Below are positions 33,727-42,870 of a stretch of DNA of 64,000 nucleotides, in pieces. Each line of letters opens with the position of its first letter. Position 1 is the first letter of the stretch. The position numbers and the translations under genes are program-made. Origin of the DNA: Mycobacterium sp. HUMS_12744610 (GTDB taxonomy: Bacteria > Actinomycetota > Actinomycetes > Mycobacteriales > Mycobacteriaceae); assembly GCF_041206865.1 (NCBI RefSeq), contig NZ_JBGEDP010000001.1, positions 2,666,001 to 2,730,000 on the forward strand, given 5' to 3'. A model generated the notes under the pieces. The model ran no database searches. It saw only the letters and a program-made list of their open reading frames with translations, and was not told the origin of the DNA.

Positions 33727-35172
33727 CTAGCCGGTCGCGACCGCGATCGACTTGGTGTCGGTGTAGCCGTCGAGACCCTCGCGGCCCAGTTCGCGCCCGT
33801 AGCCGCTGCACTTGACCCCACCGAATGGCGCGAACGGGTCCATCGTGTAGCCCTGGTTGACCCCGAACGTGCCGGTGCGGATGGCACCGGCGATGGCCAG
33901 CCCGCGGTCGGCGTCCTCGGTCCACACCGCGCCGGCCAGCCCGTAATCGGAGTCGTTGGCGATCCGCACGGCGTCGGCCTCGTCGCCGTACTCGATGACG
34001 GTCAGCACCGGCCCGAAGATCTCCTCGCGCGCGATGCGCATCGTGTTGTCGGCGCGGTCGAACAGCGTCGGCCGCACGTACCAGCCGCGGTCCAGGCCGT
34101 CGGGCATGGCGGTGCCGCCGGTGACCAGGCGCGCGCCTTCCGAGCGGCCCTGCTCGATGTAGCCCCGCACGCGGTCCTGCTGGCTGTGGGTGACCAGCGG
34201 CCCGACCTGCGTCGCCTTGTCGGCGGGATCCCCGACGCGCAGCGACTCCATCTCGGCGGCCAGCGCATCGGTGAACTCGCCGGCGCGGCCTTCGGGCACG
34301 AGCACGCGGGTCAGCGCGTTGCAGATCTGCCCGCTGTTGGACAGGCTGGCCGATCGGATGCCGACGGCCACCGCTCCCGGATCGGCGTCGTCGAGGACGA
34401 TGGCCGCCGACTTGCCGCCCAATTCGAGGCTCACGCGGCCCAGCCGGGCCGCGCACGCCGTCGCGACCGCGGTTCCCGTGGCCGTCGAACCGGTGAACGA
34501 CACCTTGTCCACACCGGGATGCGCGACGAGGTGGCCGCCCGTCTCGGGGCCGCCGGGCAGCACGCTGACCACCCCGTCGGGCACCCCGGCGTCGGCGATC
34601 ATCTCGGCGAGCAGCAGCGCGTCCAGCGGCGACTCCTCGGCGGGCTTGACGATCACGGTGCACCCGGCCAGCAGCGCGGGGATGAGCTTGGTGACCGTCA
34701 GGAACTGCGGCATGTTCCACGGCACGATCGCGGCGACGACACCGACGGGCTCCCTGCGGATCTGGATGTCGGAGCCGTATAGGCCGCGCCGCGCCTCGCT
34801 GAAGGGGTAGTTCTCGGCGAGATCGCAGAACGCGGTCATCATCATCGTGGGCAGGCCGACCTGGGCGCGCCGGGAGAAGGCGATCGGCGCCCCGATCTCC
34901 GAGGTGATGACCTCGGCCATCTCGGCGCCGCGCTGCCCATACAGCCCGGCGAGCCGGCGCACGACCGCGATCCGCTCTGCCGGCGGCAGCTGCGGCCACG
35001 GGCCGGTGTCGAAGGCCGCGCGGGCCGCCGCCACGGCGGCATCCACGTCCGCCGGACCGGCCGCCGCGACCCGGGCCACGAGTTGCTCCGAATGCGGTGA
35101 GATCACATCGATGTGCCGGTCGCTGCTCGGCCGGGCCCACGCCCCGCCGATGAACAGTTCGTCTTGGTGCAC
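33727..35172 (-). CDS. Aldehyde dehydrogenase (NAD(P)-dependent)
   Basis: The 481 residues cover the full ALDH fold. The cofactor region is VVAAIVPWNMPQFLTVTKLI and DKVSFTGSTATGTAVA. The general base Glu is in RVSLELGGKSAAI, and the nucleophile Cys is in LSNSGQICNALTRV. A closing motif CSGYGRELGREGLDGYTDTK is present. It oxidises an aldehyde to an acid, probably an intermediate of the adjacent oxygenase pathway. GTG 35172 is the start. It is divergent from the Rieske operon, with an operator-like motif between them. Confidence 0.93.
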   Translation of the reverse strand: MHQDELFIGGAWARPSSDRHIDVISPHSEQLVARVAAAGPADVDAAVAAARAAFDTGPWPQLPPAERIAVVRRLAGLYGQRGAEMAEVITSEIGAPIAFSRRAQVGLPTMMMTAFCDLAENYPFSEARRGLYGSDIQIRREPVGVVAAIVPWNMPQFLTVTKLIPALLAGCTVIVKPAEESPLDALLLAEMIADAGVPDGVVSVLPGGPETGGHLVAHPGVDKVSFTGSTATGTAVATACAARLGRVSLELGGKSAAIVLDDADPGAVAVGIRSASLSNSGQICNALTRVLVPEGRAGEFTDALAAEMESLRVGDPADKATQVGPLVTHSQQDRVRGYIEQGRSEGARLVTGGTAMPDGLDRGWYVRPTLFDRADNTMRIAREEIFGPVLTVIEYGDEADAVRIANDSDYGLAGAVWTEDADRGLAIAGAIRTGTFGVNQGYTMDPFAPFGGVKCSGYGRELGREGLDGYTDTKSIAVATG

Positions 35173-35208
35173 TGGCCGCTCGCCTTCCTGATACGGGGTG
35201 GGACGCGA

Positions 35209-35222
35209 ATATCAACTACTTG
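35209..35222. promoter_or_regulatory. Candidate operator, shared motif copy 2
   Basis: The complement of this site reads CAAGTAGTTGATAT and differs from the copy at 33202-33215 at two positions. It lies 37 bases before the aldehyde dehydrogenase start and about 90 before the Rieske gene, so it could control both directions. Confidence 0.5.
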
Positions 35223-35310
35223 CGATGCCGCCCTTCGAGCATATAGCGTCGGCGCTGCACGCTCCCGGCGCATGCCGGGCCGGGTCACGGGGTCGAGAGG
35301 GGTAGGCAGG

Positions 35311-36591
35311 ATGGCGCGATTCCCCAAGCCGCCGGAGGGCAGCTGGACGCAGCATTACCCGCAGCTGGGCACCGAACCGGTGTCCTACGAGGACTCCATC
35401 AGCCCGGAGGTCCACGAGCTCGAGCGCGAGGCCATCTTCAAACGTGCCTGGCTCAATGTGGGCCGGGTGGAACAACTTCCGCGCAAGGGCAGCTACTTCA
35501 CCAAAGAGCTGGCGGTCGTCAAAACCTCGATCATCCTGGTGCGCACCGCAGCCGGGGACGTCAACGCGTATCACAACATCTGCCGGCATCGCGGCAACAA
35601 GCTGGTGTGGAACGACATGCCGCTCGAGGAGACCAGCGGGGTGTGCCGGCAGTTCACCTGCAAATACCACGGCTGGCGCTACGACCTGGACGGCAACCTG
35701 ACCTTCGTGCAGCAGGAAGACGAGTTCTTCGACCTCGACAAGAGCCGCTACGGGCTGGTGCCGGTGCACTGCGAGGTCTGGGAGGGCTTCATCTTCGTCA
35801 ACTTCGCCAAGCAGCCAGAACAATCGTTGCGCGAGTTCCTCGGGCCGATGATCACCGACCTGGAGGGTTACCCGTTCGGCAAACTCACCTCGCGCTGGCA
35901 TTACCGCTCGCAGGTCAAGGCGAACTGGAAGCTCTACATGGACGCGTTCCAGGAGTTCTACCACGCGCCGGTGCTGCACGCGAACCAGTCGCCCTCGCCC
36001 TATTCGAAGGCGGCCGCCGAGGCCGGCTTCGAAGCCCCGCACTACCGCCTGGAAGGTCCGCACCGGCTGGTCAGCACGTCGGGGGTGCGGGCCTGGGAGA
36101 TGGCGCCCGAACTGCGCAAGCCGATGGAAGAGATCTGCCAGAGCGGGCTGTTCGGCCCCTGGGACAAGCAGGATCTGGGGGAGATGCCCGCGGGGCTCAA
36201 CCCCGCGAGATGCGACCCGTGGGGCCTGGATTCGTTCCAGCTGTTCCCCAACTTCGTGATCCTGTTCTGGGGCCAGGGCTGGTATCTGACCTACCACTAC
36301 TGGCCGACGTCGTACAACAGCCACCTCTTCGAGGGCACGCTGTATTTCCCGCAGCCGCGCACCCCGCGCGAGCGGGTGGCCCAGGAGCTGGCGGCCGTGA
36401 CGTTCAAGGAATACGGGCTGCAGGACGCCAACACCCTCGAAGCGACCCAGGCGATGATCGAATCCCGTTGGGTGGACCGGTTTTTGCTCAACGACCAGGA
36501 GATCCTGCTGCGCCACCTGCACAAGGAGACCGCGGCCTGGATCGAGCGCTACCTGTCGACCTCCGCCACGGCGGGAGCCGCAGCACGATGA
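35311..36591 (+). CDS. Rieske non-haem iron oxygenase alpha subunit (copy 1)
   Basis: The 426-residue oxygenase has a Rieske 2Fe-2S site (Cys91, His93 in CRHRGNK; Cys117, His120 in CKYHGWR). The mononuclear iron site is in NWKLYMDAFQEFYHAPVLHA, with His218 and His223. It should hydroxylate an aromatic or alicyclic substrate using electrons from a ferredoxin system that is not encoded nearby. No classical beta subunit follows; instead a small uncharacterised gene overlaps its stop (ATGA). A paralogue with the same residue numbering lies at 39.5 kb. The ATG follows GGCAGG. Confidence 0.92.
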   Translation: MARFPKPPEGSWTQHYPQLGTEPVSYEDSISPEVHELEREAIFKRAWLNVGRVEQLPRKGSYFTKELAVVKTSIILVRTAAGDVNAYHNICRHRGNKLVWNDMPLEETSGVCRQFTCKYHGWRYDLDGNLTFVQQEDEFFDLDKSRYGLVPVHCEVWEGFIFVNFAKQPEQSLREFLGPMITDLEGYPFGKLTSRWHYRSQVKANWKLYMDAFQEFYHAPVLHANQSPSPYSKAAAEAGFEAPHYRLEGPHRLVSTSGVRAWEMAPELRKPMEEICQSGLFGPWDKQDLGEMPAGLNPARCDPWGLDSFQLFPNFVILFWGQGWYLTYHYWPTSYNSHLFEGTLYFPQPRTPRERVAQELAAVTFKEYGLQDANTLEATQAMIESRWVDRFLLNDQEILLRHLHKETAAWIERYLSTSATAGAAAR

Positions 36592-36917
36592 CCGCAACGC
36601 TGCCAACCGAATTCGCCGACCTCGAGCCCTACGCGGACTGGTGCCTGCCGTCCGAGCCGCAGCGCTACGCCAAGCGGCTGGCCAGCTCGATGGCCGAGAT
36701 GAAGGCCTTCTACGACGCGATCACCCCGCGCGCGGAGGAGGCGCTGGCCTACTGCGACAAGTTCCCGCTCGACGACCTGCCCGACGACGTGCTCAACCTC
36801 ATGCACCTGCTGTACTCGATGATCATGGTGTCGTTCCCGGTGGAGTGCTGGAAGCAGCCCCGGGTTCCCGACTCCGGTGCCTCGACGCTGGACTGCGTCT
36901 CGGAGCCCTTTCCGTGA
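36588..36917 (+). CDS. Rieske-oxygenase-linked small protein (copy 1)
   Basis: The 109-residue protein shares a distinctive core with the one at 40,747: FA-[DE]-LEPYA, WCL, FYDA, YCDKFPLD, LPDD and LNL-x-HL-x-YS-x-IMV. Both directly follow a Rieske alpha gene with overlapping start and stop. It looks mainly helical with no signal peptide. Two conserved Cys (in WCL and YCDKF) could bind metal or a cluster, but that is inference. It may replace the missing beta subunit or act as an assembly factor. I know no named family. Confidence 0.82.
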   Translation: MTATLPTEFADLEPYADWCLPSEPQRYAKRLASSMAEMKAFYDAITPRAEEALAYCDKFPLDDLPDDVLNLMHLLYSMIMVSFPVECWKQPRVPDSGASTLDCVSEPFP

Positions 36918-38206
36918 CCCTCCCGGTAACCGGGTCCGTCGTCCTGCGGGCGGCGCGGTGGGCCGACGTCGCCGCCGGGCAGGTTCGCTCGCCGGCCGTC
37001 GTGGTCGTCGAGGGCGACCGCATCACCGCGGTCAATCCCGCAGCGCCCCTGCCCGATTCGGCCACCGTTCTGGACCTGGGGGACGTCACGCTGCTGCCGG
37101 GTCTGATGGACATGGAGCTCAACCTGCTCATCGGCGGGCCCGGCGGCCCCGAAGGCCTGCCCGCGCCGATGCACGGCGTGCAGGACGACCCGGCGTACCG
37201 GACGCTGCGCGGCGCGGTGAACGCGCGCACCACGTTGGAGGCCGGTTTCACCACGGTGCGCAACCTGGGGCTCATGGTCAAGACCGGCGGCTACCTGCTC
37301 GACGTCGCGCTGCAGCGCGCCATCGACAACGGCTGGCACGCCGGCCCGCGCATCTACCCCGCGGGCCACGCCGTCACCCCCTACGGGGGGCACCTGGACC
37401 CGACGGTCTTTCAGCGGCTCGCGCCCGGCATCATGCCGCTCTCGGTGGCCGAGGGCATCGCCAACGGGGTGCCGGACGTGATCGCCTGCGTCCGCTACCA
37501 GATTCGGCACGGCGCCAAGCTGATCAAGGTGTCCGCATCGGGCGGGGTCATGTCGCACAGCACCGCGCCGGGCTCCCAGCAGTACTCCGACGCCGAGTTC
37601 GCCGCCATCGCCGACGAGGCACATCGGGCCGGGGTGCGGGTGGCCGCGCACGCCATCGGCGACAAAGCGATCCAGGCGTGCATCCGCGCCGGGATCGACT
37701 GCATCGAGCACGGATTCCTGGCCGGCGACGACACGATTCAGATGATGGTCGATCACGGCACCTTCCTGGTCTCCACCACGTATCTGACCGAGGCGATGGC
37801 GATCGACCGGATCGCCCCGGAGCTGCGCAAGAAGGCCGAGGACGTCTTCCCCCGCGCAAAGGCCATGCTGCCCAAAGCGATTGCCGCCGGGGTCCGGATC
37901 GCGTGTGGGACCGACGCCCCGGCGATCCCGCACGGCCAGAACGCCAGGGAACTGCAGGCGCTGGTGGACCGCGGCATGACGCCGATGCAGGCGATCCGGG
38001 CCGCCACGGTGGTCGCCGCCGAACTCGTCGAAGCCGACGACGAACTGGGCCGGCTCGCGCCGGGTTACCTCGCCGACGTCATCGCCGTGCCGGGCGATCC
38101 CTCCCGGGACATCGGCGTCACGCTCGACGTGCCCTTCGTGATGAAGGGCGGCCAGGTCTACAAGAACGTCATCGGGTGGGGAGGCGGGCATGGAACTCAC
38201 CGATAA
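36914..38206 (+). CDS. Amidohydrolase-family protein with altered first metal motif
   Basis: The 430-residue protein has the amidohydrolase layout. It shows the carboxylated Lys candidate in AKLIKVSASGGV, His in RVAAHAIGDKAI, His in CIEHGFLAGDD, and Asp in IACGTDAPAIPHG. The first motif, normally D-x-H-x-H after the LLPGL strand, reads MDMELNLL, so both usual histidines are missing. A reduced metal site or a non-hydrolytic role is possible. GTG 36914 overlaps the previous stop (GTGA), and the 3' end overlaps the MarR gene by 17 bases, so it belongs to the oxygenase operon. Confidence 0.85.
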   Translation: MTLPVTGSVVLRAARWADVAAGQVRSPAVVVVEGDRITAVNPAAPLPDSATVLDLGDVTLLPGLMDMELNLLIGGPGGPEGLPAPMHGVQDDPAYRTLRGAVNARTTLEAGFTTVRNLGLMVKTGGYLLDVALQRAIDNGWHAGPRIYPAGHAVTPYGGHLDPTVFQRLAPGIMPLSVAEGIANGVPDVIACVRYQIRHGAKLIKVSASGGVMSHSTAPGSQQYSDAEFAAIADEAHRAGVRVAAHAIGDKAIQACIRAGIDCIEHGFLAGDDTIQMMVDHGTFLVSTTYLTEAMAIDRIAPELRKKAEDVFPRAKAMLPKAIAAGVRIACGTDAPAIPHGQNARELQALVDRGMTPMQAIRAATVVAAELVEADDELGRLAPGYLADVIAVPGDPSRDIGVTLDVPFVMKGGQVYKNVIGWGGGHGTHR

Positions 38207-38642
38207 CATCATGTGGCTGCTCAAACAGGCCTTCTACCATTCTCTGACGTCCATCAACGATGCGATGAGCGAGCACGGCGTGAGCACCGCGCAGATCGGT
38301 GTGCTGCGCCAGCTCGCCAACGAGCCCGGCCTGTCGGGCGCGGAACTGGCCAGGCGCCTGTTGATCAGCCCCCAAGGGGTTCAGTTCGCGCTCACCTCGC
38401 TGGAGCGCCGCGGCCTGGTGGAGCGGAAGCAGAATCCCCAGCACGGGCGCATCCTGCAGGCCTACCTGACCGGCGAGGGCCGCGACGTCGCCGCCACCGT
38501 GGTCAGCGACGCGGTGGCCGCACACGACAAGGTGTTCGGCGTGCTGACGGCCGAGGAGCAGCAGACGCTGCGCGAATTGCTGGGCCGGATCGTCGAAAAA
38601 GGCACCGGCAATGAGCTTTTCAACGACCACGTGGACACCTGA
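38190..38642 (+). CDS. MarR-family transcriptional regulator
   Basis: The 150 residues show the winged helix-turn-helix of MarR: STAQIGVLRQLANEPGLSGA, then ELARRLLISPQGVQFALTSL and the wing ERRGLVERKQNPQHGRIL. It probably senses a phenolic or other pathway ligand and controls this operon. The start overlaps the amidohydrolase gene, so the regulator is co-transcribed and could autoregulate. Confidence 0.9.
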   Translation: MELTDNIMWLLKQAFYHSLTSINDAMSEHGVSTAQIGVLRQLANEPGLSGAELARRLLISPQGVQFALTSLERRGLVERKQNPQHGRILQAYLTGEGRDVAATVVSDAVAAHDKVFGVLTAEEQQTLRELLGRIVEKGTGNELFNDHVDT

Positions 38643-38715
38643 TGGTCGATACCGTGCCGGCGCGCGCAGGCGACGCGGCGCTGCCCACCAGCCGAAGGGT
38701 CAGGGTGATCTACGA

Positions 38716-39465
38716 GTGAACACACCGAGGGTGGCGGTGGTGACCGGCGGGGCCTCCGGCATCGGCGAGGCGACCTGCCACGAACTGGGCCGGCGCGGGC
38801 ACAAGGTCGCGGTTCTCGACGTCGACGAGCAAACGGCACAACGCGTCAGCGCAGCCCTGCGGGCCGGCGGGGTCACCTCCGTCGGTGTCGGCGCCGACGT
38901 CACGGACCGGCCCGCCCTCGAGCGGGCGTTCGCCGAGGTCCGCGGCGAACTCGGACCCGTCTCGGTCCTGGTGACCAGCGCCGGATTGTTCGGCTTCGCC
39001 CCGTTCACCGAGATCTCCGCCGACGCGTGGGCGCGCGTCGTCGATGTCAATCTGACCGGCACGTTCCACTGCTGCCAGGTCGCCCTGCCCGACATGCTGG
39101 CCGCGAACTGGGGCAGGATCGTGACGATCTCGTCGTCGAGCGCCCAACGCGGTTCGCCCTTCGCCGCCCACTACGCCGCCGCTAAGGGCGGGGTGATCAC
39201 GCTGACCAAGTCGCTGGCCCGCGAATACGCCACGCACGGGATCACGGTCAACACGATCCCGCCGTCGGGCATCGAGACCCCCATGCAGCACGCCGGGCAG
39301 GCCGCCGGCTATCTGGGCTCCAACGAACAACTCGCCGCCAACATCCCGATGGGCTACCTGGGCACCGGCGCCGACATCGCCGCGGCCGTCGGGTTCCTCA
39401 GCTCCGAGGAAGCCCGCTACATCACCGGCCAGATCCTCGGCGTCAACGGGGGAGCGGTGCTATGA
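38716..39465 (+). CDS. Short-chain dehydrogenase/reductase
   Basis: The 249 residues carry the NAD-binding TGGASGIGEA, a variant SAG motif (LVTSAGLFGF), Ser in IVTISSSSAQRG and Tyr-x3-Lys in HYAAAKGGVI. The acidic LDVDEQ after beta 2 favours NAD over NADP. GTG 38716 is chosen; a farther upstream frame lacks family sequence. It lies between the MarR gene and the second Rieske gene and probably oxidises a hydroxylated intermediate. Confidence 0.9.
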   Translation: MNTPRVAVVTGGASGIGEATCHELGRRGHKVAVLDVDEQTAQRVSAALRAGGVTSVGVGADVTDRPALERAFAEVRGELGPVSVLVTSAGLFGFAPFTEISADAWARVVDVNLTGTFHCCQVALPDMLAANWGRIVTISSSSAQRGSPFAAHYAAAKGGVITLTKSLAREYATHGITVNTIPPSGIETPMQHAGQAAGYLGSNEQLAANIPMGYLGTGADIAAAVGFLSSEEARYITGQILGVNGGAVL

Positions 39466-39478
39466 CGAGGAGGTTCGC

Positions 39479-40750
39479 ATGACCCGATCGGGACGGCCGG
39501 TGGAGGGGTCCTGGACCGAGCACTACTCCGAATTGGGCACCGGCCCGGTCTCTTTCCGGGACTCGACGTCCAAGGAGTTCTACGAACTGGAACGCGAGGC
39601 GATCTTCAAGCGAGCCTGGCTCAACGTCGCCCGCATCGAGGAACTGCCCCGCACCGGCAGTTTCCTCACCAAGGAGATCGAGGCCGCGGGCGCCTCGGTG
39701 ATCCTGGTCAGGGGGAGGGACGACCGGATCCGCGCCTTCCACAACGTGTGCCGGCACCGCGGAAACAAGCTGGTGTGGAAGGACTTTCCCGCCGAGGAGA
39801 CCCGCGGCACCTGCCGGCAGTTCACCTGCAAGTACCACGGCTGGCGCTACGACCTGCAGGGTGTGCTGACGTTCGTGCAGCAGGAATCCGAGTTCTTCGG
39901 CCTCGACAGGTCCGGCTACGGGCTGAGCGCCGTCCACTGCGACGTCTGGAACGGGTTCGTGTTCGTCAACTTCGATCCCGAGCCGCGCCAAAGTCTGCGC
40001 GAATTCCTGGGCCCGATGATCACCGGCCTCGACGATTACCCGTTCGCGAGGCTGACCGAACGCTACGAGTGGGTGGCGCACAACAACAGCAATTGGAAGA
40101 TCTTCGCCGACGCGTTCCAGGAGTACTACCACGTCCCCTCTCTGCACCCCCAACAGGTGCCCCCGGAGGTGCGCGACCCCAACGCCGGATTCACCTGCGG
40201 GCACTTCCAACTCGACGGCCCACACCGGATGGTGTCCACCGCGGGGCGGCGCCGGTGGCTGCTGCCGCCCGAGTACATGTACCCGATCGAGCGGGCCACC
40301 GAGAGCGGGCTGGTCGGCCCGTGGCGCACCCCCGACATCGGTGAACTGCCCCCCGGGCTCAATCCCGGCGGAATCGAACCCTGGGGCATCAGCAATTTCC
40401 AGATCTTCCCCAACGTCGAGATCCTGATCTACGGCGGCTGGTATCTGCTCTACCGGTACTGGCCCACCTCGTACAACACCCACCGCTTCGAGGCCTACAC
40501 CTACTTCTCTCCGGCCCGCAGCGTGCGGGAACGCATTCAGCACGAAGTCGCGTCGGTGGTGCTCAAGGAGTTCGCGTTGCAGGACGCGGGCATGCTCGGT
40601 GGCACGCAGGCCGCGCTGGAGTACGGGGTCGTCGACGACTTCCCGCTGAACGATCAGGAGATCCTGGTGCGCCATCTGCACAAGGTGGTCGTCGACTGGG
40701 TGACTGAATATCAGTCCTACCGCCGCGAAACAGCACCGGCGGGGGTGTGA
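39479..40750 (+). CDS. Rieske non-haem iron oxygenase alpha subunit (copy 2)
   Basis: The 423-residue paralogue of the protein at 35,311 has the same Rieske residues (Cys91, His93, Cys117, His120) and mononuclear site (NWKIFADAFQEYYHVPSLHP). Much of the sequence is identical in order and spacing, so the pair arose by duplication. AGGAGG lies before the ATG. Differences cluster in the substrate-side region (PEVRDPNAGFTCGHFQLDG), which suggests a different or successive substrate. It too lacks a beta subunit and overlaps a small partner gene. Confidence 0.92.
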   Translation: MTRSGRPVEGSWTEHYSELGTGPVSFRDSTSKEFYELEREAIFKRAWLNVARIEELPRTGSFLTKEIEAAGASVILVRGRDDRIRAFHNVCRHRGNKLVWKDFPAEETRGTCRQFTCKYHGWRYDLQGVLTFVQQESEFFGLDRSGYGLSAVHCDVWNGFVFVNFDPEPRQSLREFLGPMITGLDDYPFARLTERYEWVAHNNSNWKIFADAFQEYYHVPSLHPQQVPPEVRDPNAGFTCGHFQLDGPHRMVSTAGRRRWLLPPEYMYPIERATESGLVGPWRTPDIGELPPGLNPGGIEPWGISNFQIFPNVEILIYGGWYLLYRYWPTSYNTHRFEAYTYFSPARSVRERIQHEVASVVLKEFALQDAGMLGGTQAALEYGVVDDFPLNDQEILVRHLHKVVVDWVTEYQSYRRETAPAGV

Positions 40751-41088
40751 CCATGCCGGATGCCCTGCTGCCCAGCGCCTTCGCCGAACTGGAGCCCTAC
40801 GCCCGGACGTGGTGCCTGGCCACCGAGACCCAGCGCTGGAACGCCCGGATGTCCAGCACGATGCCGCAGATGCGCGAGTTCTACGACGCGTTCTTCCCGC
40901 GCCTGGAAGAGGCCATCGGATACTGCGACAAGTTCCCGCTCGACGGTCTGCCGGACGACGCGCTCAACCTGCTGCACCTGATCTATTCGCTGATCATGGT
41001 CGCCATGTCGGTGGAGATCATGCACCAGCCCGCGCCCGTCTGCGCCGCCGACGCGGTCATGACCCGCACCGTAGAGCCCACCCCCTGA
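40747..41088 (+). CDS. Rieske-oxygenase-linked small protein (copy 2)
   Basis: The 113-residue paralogue of the protein at 36,588 conserves FAELEPYA, WCL, FYDA, YCDKFPLD, LPDDALNLLHL and YSLIMV. GTG 40747 overlaps the oxygenase stop as in copy 1; ATG 40753 is the alternative. Retention of this gene behind both alpha subunits indicates a functional bond with the oxygenase. Its biochemical role is unknown. Confidence 0.82.
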   Translation: MTMPDALLPSAFAELEPYARTWCLATETQRWNARMSSTMPQMREFYDAFFPRLEEAIGYCDKFPLDGLPDDALNLLHLIYSLIMVAMSVEIMHQPAPVCAADAVMTRTVEPTP

Positions 41089-41105
41089 CCGCCGGAGGAC
41101 CGACC

Positions 41106-41954
41106 ATGAGTCTGCTCACCGTCAACAAGCTCACCGACCGCGTCGGCGCCGAGGTAGTCGGGCTCGACCTGGCCGCCGTGGCCTCCGACGAGTCGCTCGG
41201 GGCCGCCGTGCTCGACGCCCTGGAGGCCAACGGTGTGCTGGTGTTCCGGGGTCTGCGGGTCGACCCGGAGGCACAGGTCGCGTTCTGCCGCCGCCTCGGC
41301 GAGGTCGACCACTCCTCCGACGGGCATCACCCCGTCGCCGGCATCTATCCGATCACGCTGGACCGGTCCAAGAACGCCTCGGCGGAGTACCTGAAGGCGA
41401 CCTTCGACTGGCACATCGACGGGTGCACCCCGATCAAGGACGACGAGTGCCCGCAGAAGGCGACCGTGTTGTCGGCGGTGCAGGTCGCCGAGCGGGGCGG
41501 CGAAACCGAGTTCGCCAACACCTACGCCGCCTACGATGCGCTGAGCGCCGGGGAGAGGGGGCGCTTCGGGTCGTTGCGTGTCGTGCATTCGCTGGCGGCG
41601 TCCCAGCGGCGCGTCTACCCCGATCCCACACCGGAGCAGTTGGCGCGGTGGAACTCTCGGCGCACCCACGAGCACCCGCTGGTGTGGACGCACCGCAGCG
41701 GCCGCAGGTCGCTGGTGCTGGGCGCCTCGGCCGACTACGTGGTCGGCATGGACCTCGACGAGGGCCGGGCGCTGCTGGACGAGCTGCTCGCGCGCGCCAC
41801 CGAACCCGACAAGGTGTACAGCCACGCCTGGTCGGTCGGCGACACCGTCATCTGGGACAACCGCGGCGTGCTGCACCGCGCCGCGCCCTACGACCCGAAC
41901 TCGGCGCGGGAGATGCTGCGCACCACCGTGCTGGGCGACGAACCCATCGAATAA
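41106..41954 (+). CDS. TauD/TfdA-family Fe(II)/2-oxoglutarate dioxygenase
   Basis: The 282-residue jelly-roll enzyme shows the iron triad: His and Asp in FDWHIDGCTP and the distal His in NRGVLHRAAPYD. The 2-oxoglutarate Arg is in REMLRTTVLG. It uses 2-oxoglutarate and O2 to hydroxylate or cleave its substrate. GGAGG lies before ATG 41106. Being in the operon after the second Rieske pair, it likely takes part in the same degradation route. Confidence 0.92.
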   Translation: MSLLTVNKLTDRVGAEVVGLDLAAVASDESLGAAVLDALEANGVLVFRGLRVDPEAQVAFCRRLGEVDHSSDGHHPVAGIYPITLDRSKNASAEYLKATFDWHIDGCTPIKDDECPQKATVLSAVQVAERGGETEFANTYAAYDALSAGERGRFGSLRVVHSLAASQRRVYPDPTPEQLARWNSRRTHEHPLVWTHRSGRRSLVLGASADYVVGMDLDEGRALLDELLARATEPDKVYSHAWSVGDTVIWDNRGVLHRAAPYDPNSAREMLRTTVLGDEPIE

Positions 41955-42009
41955 CCCGTGTAGCACACTGGCCGGTGAGGATTCGCCACGAACCCGAAAG
42001 GACCGGTTG

Positions 42010-42792
42010 ATGACCCCACGGTTGGACGGCAAGGTCGCCATCGTCACCGGCGGCGCCTCCGGGCTGGGCCTGGGCATCGTCCGCACGTTCCTCGCTGCCG
42101 GCGCCTCGGTGGTCATCGCCGACATCGACGACGCCGGACGGCAACTGGCCGACGAGTGCGGTGACCGCGCCCGATTCGAGCACGTCGACGTCTCGTCCGC
42201 CGGCGACGTCAGCGCCGTGGTCGACGCGGCGGTCCGGCATTTCGGCGGCCTCGACGTGATGGTCAACAACGCCGGCATCTCCAGCACGATGCACCGGAGC
42301 TTCCTGCAGGCCGACCTCAGCGACTTCGCCAAGGTCATGGCGGTCAACGTCCTGGGCGTGATGCTCGGCACCCAGGAGGCGGCGCGCCACATGGCCGACC
42401 ACGACGGGGGCAGCATCATCAACGTGGCATCGATCGGGGGCCTGCAGGCCGGCGGCGGGGTGATGACCTACCGGGCCTCCAAAGCCGCGGTCATTCATTT
42501 CAGCCGCAGCGTGGCCACCGAACTGGCCCCGCTGGGCATCAGCGTGAACTGCCTTGCGCCCGGCGGGGTTCCGACGCCCATCCTGGCCTCGTCGGTCCCG
42601 GGGCTGAGCCCGGAAGCCGTCGACAAATTCGTGCGGAAGACGCGCGAGAAGATGCACAAGGACCGCCCGCTGCCGCTGGAGGGGACCCCCGAGGACGTCG
42701 GCGAGGCCGCGCTGTACTTCGCGGCGGGTACCCGCACCAGCGGCATGGTGCTGGCCGTCGACGGCGGGACGTCGGCGCGCGAATCTGCCTGA
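42010..42792 (+). CDS. Short-chain dehydrogenase/reductase
   Basis: The 260 residues show TGGASGLGLGIV, NNAGIS, Ser in IINVASIGGLQ and Tyr-x3-Lys in MTYRASKAAVIH. IADIDDAG after beta 2 favours NAD. It closes the oxygenase operon, 55 bases after the TauD gene, and probably handles a secondary alcohol intermediate. Confidence 0.92.
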   Translation: MTPRLDGKVAIVTGGASGLGLGIVRTFLAAGASVVIADIDDAGRQLADECGDRARFEHVDVSSAGDVSAVVDAAVRHFGGLDVMVNNAGISSTMHRSFLQADLSDFAKVMAVNVLGVMLGTQEAARHMADHDGGSIINVASIGGLQAGGGVMTYRASKAAVIHFSRSVATELAPLGISVNCLAPGGVPTPILASSVPGLSPEAVDKFVRKTREKMHKDRPLPLEGTPEDVGEAALYFAAGTRTSGMVLAVDGGTSARESA

Positions 42793-42870
42793 GACCGCTA
42801 CAGGCCCGCGGGTGATGACCGCCGACCCGTCGCGCCGCGGACCAAACGTGCCTGCGGGAGGACCGATTCG

